The notes under the pieces: model-generated
What the model saw: the letters and a program-made list of their open reading frames with translations, nothing else
The model's database searches: none
Told to the model about the DNA's origin: nothing
Source of the DNA: Mesorhizobium sp.
GTDB lineage: Bacteria > Pseudomonadota > Alphaproteobacteria > Rhizobiales > Rhizobiaceae
Assembly: GCA_004017275.1 (NCBI GenBank)
Contig: SAKE01000026.1
Location: 1-64,000, forward strand
Direction of reading: 5' to 3'
DNA: 64,000 nucleotides
Program-made: the position numbers and the translations under genes
Shown here: positions 39,381-48,037 of the stretch, piece by piece
How positions within the stretch are numbered: the stretch's first letter is position 1
How the letters are laid out: the number at the start of each line of letters is the position of its first letter

Positions 39381-40004
39381 ATGCGCAAGGTATCAGCCGC
39401 GGCACTCACCCTCATCGCGCTGTGCGCTGGACCGGCCGGAGCCGGGGATCTCAAGGCCTTCAAGCTGACCATCGACGGTGTGACGGTCGACATCGATCCC
39501 GGCGAAAGCGCAGACGTGACGCTGCCCGGCGGCAAGCAGAGCAAGGTCACGCTCGAGCGCAACGACTTCGCCACCTTTTCCGGCAGCGATTTTTCCTTCG
39601 TCCACCCCAGCAGCATTTCGGTGACCAAGACCGATCTCGGCGATGATATCACGCAGTATCTGATGGCGTCGGCGCTCGGCACGATCGTCGTCGTACAGGA
39701 ATACGGCAAGATGAATCCGGTGTCGCTCAACCAGCTGATGCTACAGGAAATGACCAAGGAATCGGTGCAGGCCGGCGCCACGCTGACGCAGAAGCCGACC
39801 ACGCGCAAACTCGCCGACGGCAAGGAACTGACCGGCATCCGCGCTGAGGTGAAGACGCGTACCGACACCGCCGATTTCGAGATCGTCGGCTTCGGCCTTG
39901 CCGATCGAGGGCTGCTGTTCATCACCCGCGTTGCCGGCGAGGACGCGGCCACCGAAAAACCGCTGATCGACAAGTTCTGGGAAAGCTTGAAGATTAAGCT
40001 GTAA
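39381..40004 (+). CDS. secreted protein of unknown function
   Basis: A 207-residue exported protein (signal peptide MRKVSAAALTLIALCAGPAGA). The mature part is beta-rich, with FKLTIDGVTVDIDPGESADV and a C-terminal FITRVAGEDAATEKPLIDKFW. I recognise no named domain. TAGGAG stands five bases before the ATG, and the gene starts 15 bases after the FAD oxidoreductase, so a shared transcript and perhaps a shared periplasmic role are likely. Confidence 0.75.
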   Translation: MRKVSAAALTLIALCAGPAGAGDLKAFKLTIDGVTVDIDPGESADVTLPGGKQSKVTLERNDFATFSGSDFSFVHPSSISVTKTDLGDDITQYLMASALGTIVVVQEYGKMNPVSLNQLMLQEMTKESVQAGATLTQKPTTRKLADGKELTGIRAEVKTRTDTADFEIVGFGLADRGLLFITRVAGEDAATEKPLIDKFWESLKIKL

Positions 40005-40011
40005 GGGGAGA

Positions 40012-40533
40012 CTAAAGCCCCTTCGGCACCAGTCCTGCCAGCCAATTCACGGAGCGTTTCGCGGCGTCGGCGGTCGCCGAGGCGGCGCGGCCAAGATCGG
40101 TCTTGACCACGGCGTAGCCGTTTTTCGTGCGATAGAGCACGCTGGTTCCGCCATCGACCACTTGTTCATAGGCGACAGGCCGGGCGGCGTCCGCTTCCAT
40201 GGCGGTCGTCGGCGAACCGACTGGGACGCTTGGCCGGTGGCTCAATTCAGGCGGCAGCGGGCTTTCGGTTCCGACAACCCGGCTGGCGGGCTTCAGTTCC
40301 GGGCGCGATGCGGTCGCGGCCAACTCAGAGGAGGACGACGAGCCCTTGGTGCGGCAGATGCCGGAGACGAGCGGATAGTTGAAATTGCGCTCGTGCAGCA
40401 TCTGGCTTTTCATCGCCGCTTCGCACTCGGCGACGGTCGACCACTTGGCCGGCGTCTCGCCGATATACTCGCAAAGCTTGGCGTCGCAGTCGCAGCCGAC
40501 GATGGTCATGGCGACAAGGGCGGTCTTGATCAC
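40012..40533 (-). CDS. hypothetical exported protein
   Basis: A 173-residue protein beginning at a GTG (VIKTALVAMTIVGCDCDAKLC) with AAGGGA eight bases ahead. The short hydrophobic opening with VGC could be a lipobox-type signal. Cys-rich N-terminal part (CDCDAKLCEYIGETPAKW), then YPLVSGICRT, a Ser/Pro linker and a C-terminal NGYAVVKTDLGRAA segment. The ATG-initiated track ORF adds 24 codons from a palindromic repeat, so I reject it. Family unknown. Confidence 0.65.
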   Translation of the reverse strand: MIKTALVAMTIVGCDCDAKLCEYIGETPAKWSTVAECEAAMKSQMLHERNFNYPLVSGICRTKGSSSSSELAATASRPELKPASRVVGTESPLPPELSHRPSVPVGSPTTAMEADAARPVAYEQVVDGGTSVLYRTKNGYAVVKTDLGRAASATADAAKRSVNWLAGLVPKGL

Positions 40534-40575
40534 GGTCTTGTCCCTTCGAGATGCAACCCGGCAACCCATGCATGT

Positions 40576-40620
40576 GCATGTCGTGATCCCAAAACCGGTT
40601 CCCACTTTTGGGCGACATGC
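40576..40620. repeat. dispersed palindrome, copy 1
   Basis: GCATGTCG and CGACATGC flank a core containing AAAACCGGTTCCCACTTTTG. The core is shared with 62442-62484; elements of this kind are very common in Rhizobiales intergenic DNA. Confidence 0.8.
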
Positions 40621-40725
40621 AACACTCCATCGCGCGCGAACAAGGCGGGATTTGGCCGCGATTGTGAAATGAGCGTGGCGGATCGTTCGAGGAGGCCGAT
40701 CTTTGCGGGACGTGGCCGAAAGGCC

Positions 40726-41856
40726 TCAGTAATCGTAGATGTGTTCGAGCCTTGCGCCTGACTTGATCAGCGCCGGCAGGACGAGATGCAGCTTGCGCAC
40801 GGCGACGGTCATTCCTGTGCGGCGCGTTGCCGGATCGGCTGGCATCGGATAGCTGAACAGGATGCGCATGCCCTCGGGGACGGCGATCGAATCGGTGGAC
40901 AGCACGGTGACCATGATCTCGTCATTGCCGCCGATCTCGACGAAGGACACGCCCTTGTCGATCAGGCGCGGGATCATTTCGGTGAAGACCTGATAGCGCT
41001 TTGTGACGAAGATCGTGCCGTCCGCCCCCAGATCGCGTTCGAGCAACGTGTCGGGCTCGTTGCGGGTGGCTTCGCCGACCGGCCCCTTGGCCCAGACATG
41101 GATGTCGAGCAAGGCGGGGTTCATCGTGGCGGTCAGCGCCTGCTTGATCAGGTCGGCATAGCCCTGCTTGATGGTGTCGGCGAGGCCGAATGCCAACTTG
41201 CGTTCGCTGGTGCGGACGGAGCTGTCGCCCGGCGCCGGCTGCACGGCAAACAGGCCGGCCCGCTTTTGCGCATAGGGGAACTGATACCACGGCACCTGAT
41301 CGAGGAATTTGGCATAGTCGACCGCCACCTTGGCCTGATAAATATCGGCGGCAGTTCGCTTGCCTGATATCGCTTCGGTGATGCGACCGACCGTGTTTTC
41401 ATAGGCCCACTGCAGGATATGCTCGATCGAGTGGCTGGTACCGATGATGACCAGCATCTGGTGGTTGGCGTAATTGAATTTGTAGGGAGAGCTGGCGCGG
41501 ATAACCATGGCGTAATCCTGCCAGAAGCGGCCGACATAGGACCAATAGGGGAAGCCGCTCGGCTGGTCCTTGTCGACGAAGCCGGCATATTCGCGTGCGG
41601 CGTAGACGATCGCCCATTCCGGATAGGTGAGGAAGGTCGATTCTTCCGGCCGCTGGTAGAAGGGGATCTCGGCGCGGACCTTGTCGGCCAGCGCCTTGGG
41701 CGGGGCGCCGTCGGCAATGCCGGGCAGCGGCGTCTTGTCGAGCGACGACGTCGTCAGGAAGCCGTAGCTCAGCCCGGCGATCGGGATGAGGATGACGATG
41801 ACGATCAGCCAGAGGATCGTCTTGACGATGCGCTTCAGCCAGCGAAACAGGAACAT
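40726..41856 (-). CDS. membrane-anchored protein of unknown function
   Basis: A 376-residue protein with one N-terminal membrane segment (TILWLIVIVILIPIAGLSYGFL) and a large domain that is probably periplasmic. Aromatic-rich motifs such as TFLTYPEWAIVYAAREYAGF and FPYWSYVGRFWQDYAMVIRA are striking and would identify homologues, but I cannot attach a function. The gene at 41863 lies six bases upstream on the same strand, so they form a two-gene operon of membrane proteins. Confidence 0.75.
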   Translation of the reverse strand: MFLFRWLKRIVKTILWLIVIVILIPIAGLSYGFLTTSSLDKTPLPGIADGAPPKALADKVRAEIPFYQRPEESTFLTYPEWAIVYAAREYAGFVDKDQPSGFPYWSYVGRFWQDYAMVIRASSPYKFNYANHQMLVIIGTSHSIEHILQWAYENTVGRITEAISGKRTAADIYQAKVAVDYAKFLDQVPWYQFPYAQKRAGLFAVQPAPGDSSVRTSERKLAFGLADTIKQGYADLIKQALTATMNPALLDIHVWAKGPVGEATRNEPDTLLERDLGADGTIFVTKRYQVFTEMIPRLIDKGVSFVEIGGNDEIMVTVLSTDSIAVPEGMRILFSYPMPADPATRRTGMTVAVRKLHLVLPALIKSGARLEHIYDY

Positions 41857-41862
41857 GCCCGA

Positions 41863-42297
41863 TCAGGCCGTGGCGAAGTGTTCGTGTATGCGTTTGGCCA
41901 GCCAGAAGCCGACATAGACGGCGAAGCCGCCAATGACGATGTGCGGCAGGTTGGCGAAGAAGCGGGCCGGGAATTCGATGTCGTTGAGGGAGCGGAAGCC
42001 GTTGATGAAGATGCCGGCATCGAGGCAGCCGGAACCGGTGATCAGCCCGAGCACGCCGTCGAACAGATAGACCGAACCGAACAGCTTGAAATAGAACACC
42101 GCCTGGCGGTGCGAGATGAAGGCGGCGGCCAATGCCCAGACGCCGGAGAAGGCGTGCAGCAGATCGTCATACCATTGCAGCGAGAACAGGCCGAACAGAT
42201 TGCCGTCGGCATCGTTGAACGCCGGTATGTAGCCGATTGCGACGACGCCGAAGAACAGGAAAGCATAGGCAATGGCAAGCTTCTGGATCAGCGTCAT
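41863..42297 (-). CDS. small polytopic membrane protein
   Basis: A 144-residue protein with four hydrophobic segments (LAIAYAFLFFGVVAIGYIPAF; AFSGVWALAAAFI; FYFKLFGSVYLFDGVLGLITG; LPHIVIGGFAVYVGFWLA). It resembles DUF4383-type integral membrane proteins but I would not insist on the name. The ATG at 42297 follows GAGGGGG; the track adds 15 codons. First gene of an operon with the 376-residue protein downstream. Confidence 0.75.
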   Translation of the reverse strand: MTLIQKLAIAYAFLFFGVVAIGYIPAFNDADGNLFGLFSLQWYDDLLHAFSGVWALAAAFISHRQAVFYFKLFGSVYLFDGVLGLITGSGCLDAGIFINGFRSLNDIEFPARFFANLPHIVIGGFAVYVGFWLAKRIHEHFATA

Positions 42298-43019
42298 GAA
42301 GTCCCCCCTCGAAGAGCCCGCCTGAAAACAGACTCTGACCAAGCGATACTAACCGATTTTAGCGCGCGGTGAAACGGCGCTCGCAAGATCGTCGGCAAAG
42401 GAGATCAGGGAGGCCAAAAGACAGTCGGCGCCGGGATTTCTCCCAGCGCCTCCCTGTCAGATCAGGACACGGTCGCGGCAGCAACTTCCGTAAAGTCGTC
42501 GCGCCTTGCCGGCCTTGATTTTGACGGTCCTGCCAGTCCGCAACCCGAAAGCAGCGTCCGTTCGGGACCACGCTGGTCTCCACCCTTGCGGGCTTTGCCC
42601 TGCGCACCATCGAAGGTTTTTGCCGTCCTTCATGGCAGCATCGGTCCGCCGTCGGCGTTGGCACGCTTTCCGCGGCCCCGTAGGTCTCGGCTCCGTCCCT
42701 CGAAACAGGCAAGCCTGCTCTCGCTTCGGGCCGTACGGGCCTCAGGAAATCCGCCTTTCACTTCGCCTTTCGGCTGGGCGATCGGTAGCCGCCTGAGATG
42801 GGTTTAACGTACGCCGGGTAAGGGTCCTGGGGAATGGCCGTGGGCCTGTGGATAACGGGATTATCGGGGATCAACCAGGGATAGTCGGATTTTCCTTGCC
42901 CGCCATGATGAGCGGCCTCGGCGGACATTCGGCCCTTGCCCTGCAGGCGGGTGCGGGCTTCAATGCCGGCAAAGGATTCGAGGTGCCGAGCGCTCCGATA
43001 TCCTTGCGGGAGGGTTTGC
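42298..43019. other. 722-base gene-poor region, possible ncRNA or gene remnant
   Basis: Short ORFs on both strands show no family resemblance or codon pattern I trust. It holds a minus-strand terminator (42412-42450), GC-rich palindromes around 42735 and a perfect DnaA box (TGTGGATAA, 42847-42855). I compared it by eye with RNase P RNA, tmRNA, SRP RNA and 6S RNA consensus elements and found no match. Confidence 0.45.
42412..42450 (-). terminator. minus-strand intrinsic terminator
   Basis: On the minus strand GGCGC-T-GGGA-GAAA-TCCC-G-GCGCC is a near-perfect tetraloop hairpin, followed by GACTGTCTTTTGG. No coding gene on that strand ends here, so it implies an unannotated transcript. Confidence 0.6.
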
Positions 43020-43958
43020 GTGAAAGTCGGGGTGGTTCTCAATCCGATTTCCGGCGGCGGCTGGCTGAAACGGCATTGGCCTGAAGTCGCCGCTTCGCTG
43101 AAGAAGCACTTTGGCGAATTCGAGCTGCGCGAAACGCAGGCGGAAGGCGATGCGGAAAGACTGGCAATCGATCTTGCGATGAGCGGCTTCGACCTGGTGA
43201 TCGCGGCAGGTGGCGACGGCACCGCCAGCGAAGTGGCCGACGGGCTGCTGCAGGCGTCTAGGGAAAGCGGCCGGACCACCGAGCTTGGCCTCTTGCCCTG
43301 CGGCACCGGCATCGATTTCGCGCGCGGGCTCGGACTGCCGAAAGAGGTCGATGCCGGGCTGAAGCGGATCGCCGAAGCCAAGGCCCGCAAGGTCGATGCC
43401 GGACGCATCTGCTACATCGACGATCATGGCGCGCTGGCCAGCCGTCACTTCATCAACATCGCCAGCCTTGGCCTGTCCGGCGCCACCGACCGCGCGGTCA
43501 ATGCCGACAAGCGCAAGGGCAGGATGTCGGCCAAGGCGCTGTTCCTGTGGCGCACGGTGGCCGAGTTCATCCGCTACCGCTTCCAGGACGTCAGGATCAC
43601 CGTCGATGACGGTGCGCCGGTGGTAGCGCGCATGGCGCTGGTGGCGGTCGCCAACGGAAAATTCTTCGGCGGCGGCATGATGATCGCGCCGGATGCCGAA
43701 CTGACCGACGGCCAGTTCGACATCGTCATCCTGCGCGCCGCCGGCAAGCTCAGGTTGATCTGGGATATAAGGCTGCTCTATGGCGGCCGTCACCGCAACC
43801 ATCCTGCGATCACCATCCTGCGCGGCAGGAAAGTGATGGTGGAACCGCTGGGCGACGTCGAGAAGAACCGCGCCCTGGTCGACATAGACGGCGAGTCGCC
43901 AGGACGCATACCAGCGACCTTCGAGATCCTGCCCGGCGCGTTGACGCTCAGATACTGA
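43020..43958 (+). CDS. diacylglycerol/lipid kinase (DagK family)
   Basis: A 312-residue lipid kinase of the DAGK catalytic superfamily (YegS/BmrU/LCB5). VVLNPISGGGW and the nucleotide motif IAAGGDGTASEVADGLL are diagnostic, with LLPCGTGIDFARGLGLP and the later FGGGMMIAPDAELTDGQFDIV. It would phosphorylate diacylglycerol or another lipid at the cytoplasmic face. GTG start at 43020 with GGGAGGG five to seven bases upstream; the ATG-like track start 28 codons earlier has no such site. Confidence 0.9.
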   Translation: MKVGVVLNPISGGGWLKRHWPEVAASLKKHFGEFELRETQAEGDAERLAIDLAMSGFDLVIAAGGDGTASEVADGLLQASRESGRTTELGLLPCGTGIDFARGLGLPKEVDAGLKRIAEAKARKVDAGRICYIDDHGALASRHFINIASLGLSGATDRAVNADKRKGRMSAKALFLWRTVAEFIRYRFQDVRITVDDGAPVVARMALVAVANGKFFGGGMMIAPDAELTDGQFDIVILRAAGKLRLIWDIRLLYGGRHRNHPAITILRGRKVMVEPLGDVEKNRALVDIDGESPGRIPATFEILPGALTLRY

Positions 43959-44037
43959 TTCAAGCCGTTGACAGATTGATTCAGATGGATCCGCCAATCC
44001 ATCCAACGCGCTGAAATCGCTCAATATCTGCTGGGCG

Positions 44038-44955
44038 TCAGACTTCCAGTCTGGCCGGAAAACCAGGCGCGCGCAGGTCGGTGCCGACGGCATCTTCCAG
44101 CAATTTGACGATCTGGGTTGACCAGGCGCCGCCGCCATAGGCAGCCTTGCCCTGCTCGAAAATCGCGTTGACCCGCGAAGTCAGGTCAAGCGGCACGCCT
44201 GACTGTTCGCCCATGGCGAGCGCGAAGCCGAGGTCCTTCAGCGCCAGGTCCATGGTGAAGCCGATGTCGTAGGAGCCATTGAGGACGAGCTGGCTTTCGG
44301 TCTCGTGGACGAAGCTGTTGCCGGAGGAGGCAACGATGGCGTGGTAGGATTGGGCGAGGTCGAGCCCGCTTTGCTTGGCCAGCATCAGCGCCTCGCCGGC
44401 GGCGACGAGATGGATGAAGGCCAGCATGTTGGTGATCACCTTGATCGCCGCCGCCGAGCCGACCGCACCCATCAGGAACGACTTCGCGCACATCGCTTCG
44501 ATGGCCGGGCGATGACGCTCGTAGAGCGCGGCATCGCCGCCGACCAGCGCGGTGATCTTTCCGGCTGCCGCCAGATGCACGCCGCCGGTGACCGGGCATT
44601 CCAGTGTCTCGACGCCTTTCGCCGAGGCGAGGGCTGCCAGACGCAGAATCTCGTCGCGGCCATTGGTCGACATCTCGATCCAGGTGCCGCCTTGGGGCAG
44701 GCCCTCAAGCAATCCGCCGGGGCCGGCCAGCACCGCTTCGCTGACCTTCGGCGAGGGCAGGCAGGAGATGGCGTTACCGGCCCGCGCCGCGGTCTCCGCC
44801 GGGCTGCTCGCGGCGGTGGCACCGAGCGCCACCAGGCGCGCGACGGCGGCGGGATCGCGGTCGAAGACGGTGACGGCAAAGCCGTTGCGGATCAGGCTGG
44901 CGGCAAGGTTGCCGCCGAGATGGCCAAGGCCGACGAAGGCGTAGCTTTCGCTCAC
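44038..44955 (-). CDS. NAD(P)-dependent dehydrogenase, 3-hydroxyisobutyrate dehydrogenase family
   Basis: A 305-residue beta-hydroxyacid dehydrogenase. The Rossmann motif AFVGLGHLGGNLAASLI opens the protein; ECPVTGGVHLAAAGKITALVGG and IKVITNMLAFIHLVAAGEAL contain the substrate motif and the catalytic Lys (IKVITN) of the family, which includes HIBADH and tartronate semialdehyde reductase. The GTG start overlaps the stop of the enolase-superfamily gene (GTGA), so it is the third gene of a coupled catabolic operon. Likely oxidises or reduces an intermediate made by the upstream enzymes. Confidence 0.88.
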   Translation of the reverse strand: MSESYAFVGLGHLGGNLAASLIRNGFAVTVFDRDPAAVARLVALGATAASSPAETAARAGNAISCLPSPKVSEAVLAGPGGLLEGLPQGGTWIEMSTNGRDEILRLAALASAKGVETLECPVTGGVHLAAAGKITALVGGDAALYERHRPAIEAMCAKSFLMGAVGSAAAIKVITNMLAFIHLVAAGEALMLAKQSGLDLAQSYHAIVASSGNSFVHETESQLVLNGSYDIGFTMDLALKDLGFALAMGEQSGVPLDLTSRVNAIFEQGKAAYGGGAWSTQIVKLLEDAVGTDLRAPGFPARLEV

Positions 44956-46166
44956 GGCATCAACGGCGTCTGCATCATCTGCAGATGCAGGTCCTTGCCC
45001 GTATAGGGGTGCGCGTCGCAGACCGCCTCGTTGAGCTCGACGCCGAGGCCGGGCTCCTTCGAAGGGATGACGTTGCCGTCCTGCCACTCGATCTTCTTCT
45101 TCAGCAGCGTGGCATGGAAACCGTCCCACTGCTTCAGCGATTCCAGGATGAGGAAGTTGGGCAATGTCACCGCCAGCTGGATGTTGGCGGCGCCGACGAT
45201 CGGCCCGCAATAGCAATGCGGGGCGACCTGTATGTGATAGGCCTCGGCCATGGCGGCGATTTTCTTGGTTTCGAGGATGCCGCCGGAGCGGCCGAGATCC
45301 GGCTGCAAAATGGTCGCGGCGCGGTTCTCGATGACGCGGGCGAATTCGAACTTGGTCGTCAGCCGCTCGCCGGTGGCGATCGGGATCGAGGTCGCGCGGG
45401 CCACTTGGGCCATGACCTCAGGCATGTCGGGCGGCACCGGCTCCTCGAACCACAAGGGATCATAGGGCTCGATGGCGCGCGCCATGCGCAGCGCACCCGA
45501 CGCGGTGAACTGGCCGTGCGTGCCGAACAGGATGTCGGCGCGGGTGCCGATCGCTTCGCGGATTGCCTTGATCATGCGGGTGGAGACATCGATGTCGATC
45601 AGGCGCGGCTGATGGCCGTCGAAGGCGGTGTAGGGGCCGGCCGGGTCGAGCTTGACGGCATTGAAACCCTGCTCGACATATTCGAGCGCACAGGCGGCGG
45701 CGAGATCGGGGTCGTTGTAGACGTTCTTGCCGTCGGGCGCGTCCTCGGAATGGACGCTGCCGGTGTGCGGATAAAGGTAGGTGTAGGAGCGCAGCGTTTC
45801 GTGCACCTGGCCGCCGAGCAGTTTGTAGACCGGCTTGTCGGCTTCCTTGCCGATGATGTCCCAGCAGGCCATTTCCAGCGCCGAGAAGCAGCCCATGCCG
45901 GACACATCGGGCCGCTGGGTGAAGCCGGACGAATAGGCGCGGCGGAAGAAATTCTCGATATCGTGCGGATCGCGGCCGACGAGATAGCGCTCGGCCATGT
46001 CCTCGATCATTCTGACCGTGACATGGGCGGAGAAGGTGGCGTTATAGGCTTCGCCATAGCCGACGACGCCGCCATCGGTGGTCAGCTTGACGAAGATGAA
46101 ATACTTGCCGCCGATGCCGGGCGGCGGGTTGCCGACAACCCAGGTCTTGACGTCGGTGATCTTCAT
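44952..46166 (-). CDS. mandelate racemase/enolase-superfamily protein (sugar acid dehydratase-like)
   Basis: A 404-residue member of the MR subgroup. The capping domain (MKITDVKTWVVGNPPPG...) is followed by the barrel: AVKLDPAGPY, the segment LFGTHGQFTASGA where the first metal-ligand Asp is expected, WFEEPVPPD, and IATGERL with the remaining Glu ligands; LQPDLGRSGG and APHCYCGPI complete it. D-galactonate-type dehydratases are the nearest well-known relatives. GGAGG precedes the ATG, which overlaps the GMC gene stop by four bases. A sugar-acid dehydratase role is inferred; the altered first ligand leaves the reaction open. Confidence 0.85.
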   Translation of the reverse strand: MKITDVKTWVVGNPPPGIGGKYFIFVKLTTDGGVVGYGEAYNATFSAHVTVRMIEDMAERYLVGRDPHDIENFFRRAYSSGFTQRPDVSGMGCFSALEMACWDIIGKEADKPVYKLLGGQVHETLRSYTYLYPHTGSVHSEDAPDGKNVYNDPDLAAACALEYVEQGFNAVKLDPAGPYTAFDGHQPRLIDIDVSTRMIKAIREAIGTRADILFGTHGQFTASGALRMARAIEPYDPLWFEEPVPPDMPEVMAQVARATSIPIATGERLTTKFEFARVIENRAATILQPDLGRSGGILETKKIAAMAEAYHIQVAPHCYCGPIVGAANIQLAVTLPNFLILESLKQWDGFHATLLKKKIEWQDGNVIPSKEPGLGVELNEAVCDAHPYTGKDLHLQMMQTPLMP

Positions 46167-47779
46167 TTTTGGTCCTCCAGAACCAGTTCGGCGCCCTTCC
46201 AACCGGTCATGATCGCGGCGGCGTTGGTGTTGCCGGTGATGTTGTCGGGAAAGATCGAGGCATCGATGACGCGCAAGCCTTCGAGGCCATGCACCTTGAG
46301 GCGGGGATCGACGACGGCGCGCGCGGGATCCGGCCCCATGCGGCAGGTCGAGACCGGGTGATAGACGGTGCCCGAGCGTTTCCGGAAATCCTGGACCAGA
46401 TCGGCGTCTGAGGTGACCGACGGACCGGGCAGCACCTCTTCCTCGATGATCTCGGCCATTGCGGGCATCGAGGCGATCTTGCGCACGAACTTCACCGCCG
46501 CCAGCATCTCCTCGACATCGGCGTTTGTGGAGTAGGCATTGGCTGTGATTTTTGGATAGTCGCGCGGATTGGCCGAGCGGATCATGATCTCGCCACGGCT
46601 CGACGGGCGGCAGTTGGACAGGCCGATGGAAAAGCCGGGCCATGGATCCGGCGTCAGGATCGGGCGCTCGCCGCTTTTGGGAATGACGGTCGAGAAGGCC
46701 TGGAAATAGAGCTGCATGTTGGGCCGCATCGCCGCCGGGTCGGTGCGGAAGAAGCCGCCGGCATTGTTCATCGACAGCGACAGCGGTCCGGAGCGGGTCA
46801 GGATATACTGCATGCCGACCAGCAGCTTGCCCCACCAGGGACGCAGCGTCTGGTTGAGGGTCGGCAGCCGGCCCTTGAAGGTGTAGTTGATGCCGACATG
46901 ATCCTGCAGATGCGCGCCGACATTCTCGTTGGCATGGAGGACGGGAATGCCCAGACCACCAAGCAGAGCGGAGGGACCGACGCCCGACAGTTGCAGCAGT
47001 TGCGGCGAGTTGACCGAACCGCCTGACAGGATGACTTCGCGGCCGGCACGCGCCGTCTTCGTCTCGCCATTCTGCAGATATTCGACGCCGACGGCGCGCT
47101 TGCCCTCGAACAGCACCTTGGTCGCCAGCGCCTTCATCTCGACACGAACATTCCCGCGCTTCATCGCCGGGCGCAGGAAGGCGCGCGCCGCCGACATGCG
47201 GCGGCCGTTGCGGGTCGAGATCTGGTAGACGCCGACGCCTTCCTGGGCCGCGCCGTTGAAATCCGGGTTGAGCGGCAGGCCGGCCTGCTGACCAGCGGCG
47301 AGATAGCGCTTGGTCAGCGGGTGGACGGCGTTCGAACAGTCGGTGACGTGCAGCGGGCCGCCGACACCACGCCACGCATCGGCGCCGGCCTGGTTGTCTT
47401 CGAGCGCCTTGAAGGCGGGCAACAAATCGTCATAGGCCCAGCCGGGATTGCCGGCGGCTGCCCAGGCGTCGAAATCCTCGCGCGCACCCCTGATCCACAC
47501 CATGGCGTTGATCGAGCTCGAACCGCCCAACAACTTGCCGCGCGGCCAGTGGTCGGCATTGCCGGCGAGGCCGGGATCCGGCTCGGCCTTGTAGTTCCAG
47601 TTGACGTCAGGATCGAAGAAGGTCTTGCCGTAGCCGAGCGGCATCTGCACGTAGAAGCGACGATCGGTGCCGCCGGCCTCCAGAACCAGCACAGAGAAGC
47701 GGCCGGAAGCCGACAGCCTGTCGGCCAGGACCGAGCCGGCCGAGCCGGAGCCGACGATGATGAAATCATAGGTCTGCAT
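46163..47779 (-). CDS. GMC-family FAD oxidoreductase (choline dehydrogenase-like)
   Basis: A 538-residue flavoprotein. The dinucleotide motif FIIVGSGSAGSVLADRLS, GMC signature 1 (GKLLGGSSSINAMVWIRG), signature 2 (ILSGGSVNSPQLLQLSGVGP) and the C-terminal active-site region YHPVSTCRMG...NITGNTNAAAIM are all intact. Such enzymes oxidise alcohols, here probably a sugar, polyol or similar compound, feeding the dehydratase and dehydrogenase encoded by the next two overlapping genes. ATG 47779; the track ORF's 160 extra codons cross the divergent purC promoter. Confidence 0.9.
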   Translation of the reverse strand: MQTYDFIIVGSGSAGSVLADRLSASGRFSVLVLEAGGTDRRFYVQMPLGYGKTFFDPDVNWNYKAEPDPGLAGNADHWPRGKLLGGSSSINAMVWIRGAREDFDAWAAAGNPGWAYDDLLPAFKALEDNQAGADAWRGVGGPLHVTDCSNAVHPLTKRYLAAGQQAGLPLNPDFNGAAQEGVGVYQISTRNGRRMSAARAFLRPAMKRGNVRVEMKALATKVLFEGKRAVGVEYLQNGETKTARAGREVILSGGSVNSPQLLQLSGVGPSALLGGLGIPVLHANENVGAHLQDHVGINYTFKGRLPTLNQTLRPWWGKLLVGMQYILTRSGPLSLSMNNAGGFFRTDPAAMRPNMQLYFQAFSTVIPKSGERPILTPDPWPGFSIGLSNCRPSSRGEIMIRSANPRDYPKITANAYSTNADVEEMLAAVKFVRKIASMPAMAEIIEEEVLPGPSVTSDADLVQDFRKRSGTVYHPVSTCRMGPDPARAVVDPRLKVHGLEGLRVIDASIFPDNITGNTNAAAIMTGWKGAELVLEDQK

Positions 47780-47961
47780 GATGGTCTGGCCGGCTCCGGA
47801 AATCTGGCCGCAGCCTAGACGCGACGGGTCGACCGCGTCGCCGCGCCATCCGGCATCAGTTGTGAAAAAAGCGACCGTCGAACTGGTCGGGTTTGCGGGG
47901 ATTCCCGACAATCGCGCTTGATATCTAGGTTCTCGACAGCCTATGCGATGGGATCGTTTTG

Positions 47962-48008
47962 GCGCATGATTTTTTCCGAAAAGTCTGCAACTTTTCGGAA
48001 TCATGCGC
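47962..48008. repeat. dispersed palindrome, variant copy upstream of purC
   Basis: GCGCATGATT...CCGAAAAGT, a short loop and AACTTTTCGGAATCATGCGC form a near-perfect 47-base palindrome ending 29 bases before the purC ATG. It resembles the elements at 40576 and 62442 but lacks the CCGGTTCCC core. Confidence 0.75.
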
Positions 48009-48037
48009 TGGCCACTCTGCGGAAGGCAGGAAATCAT

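Noticed and set aside
42359-42712. 117-codon minus-strand ORF
   Set aside because: Arg/Cys/Pro-rich translation without family resemblance or ribosome binding site; overlaps the terminator hairpin.
42298-43019. RNase P RNA, tmRNA or SRP RNA gene
   Set aside because: Conserved elements such as GGAGGAAAGTCC, AGAGCAAGACC, or the SRP tetraloop region were looked for on both strands and not found.
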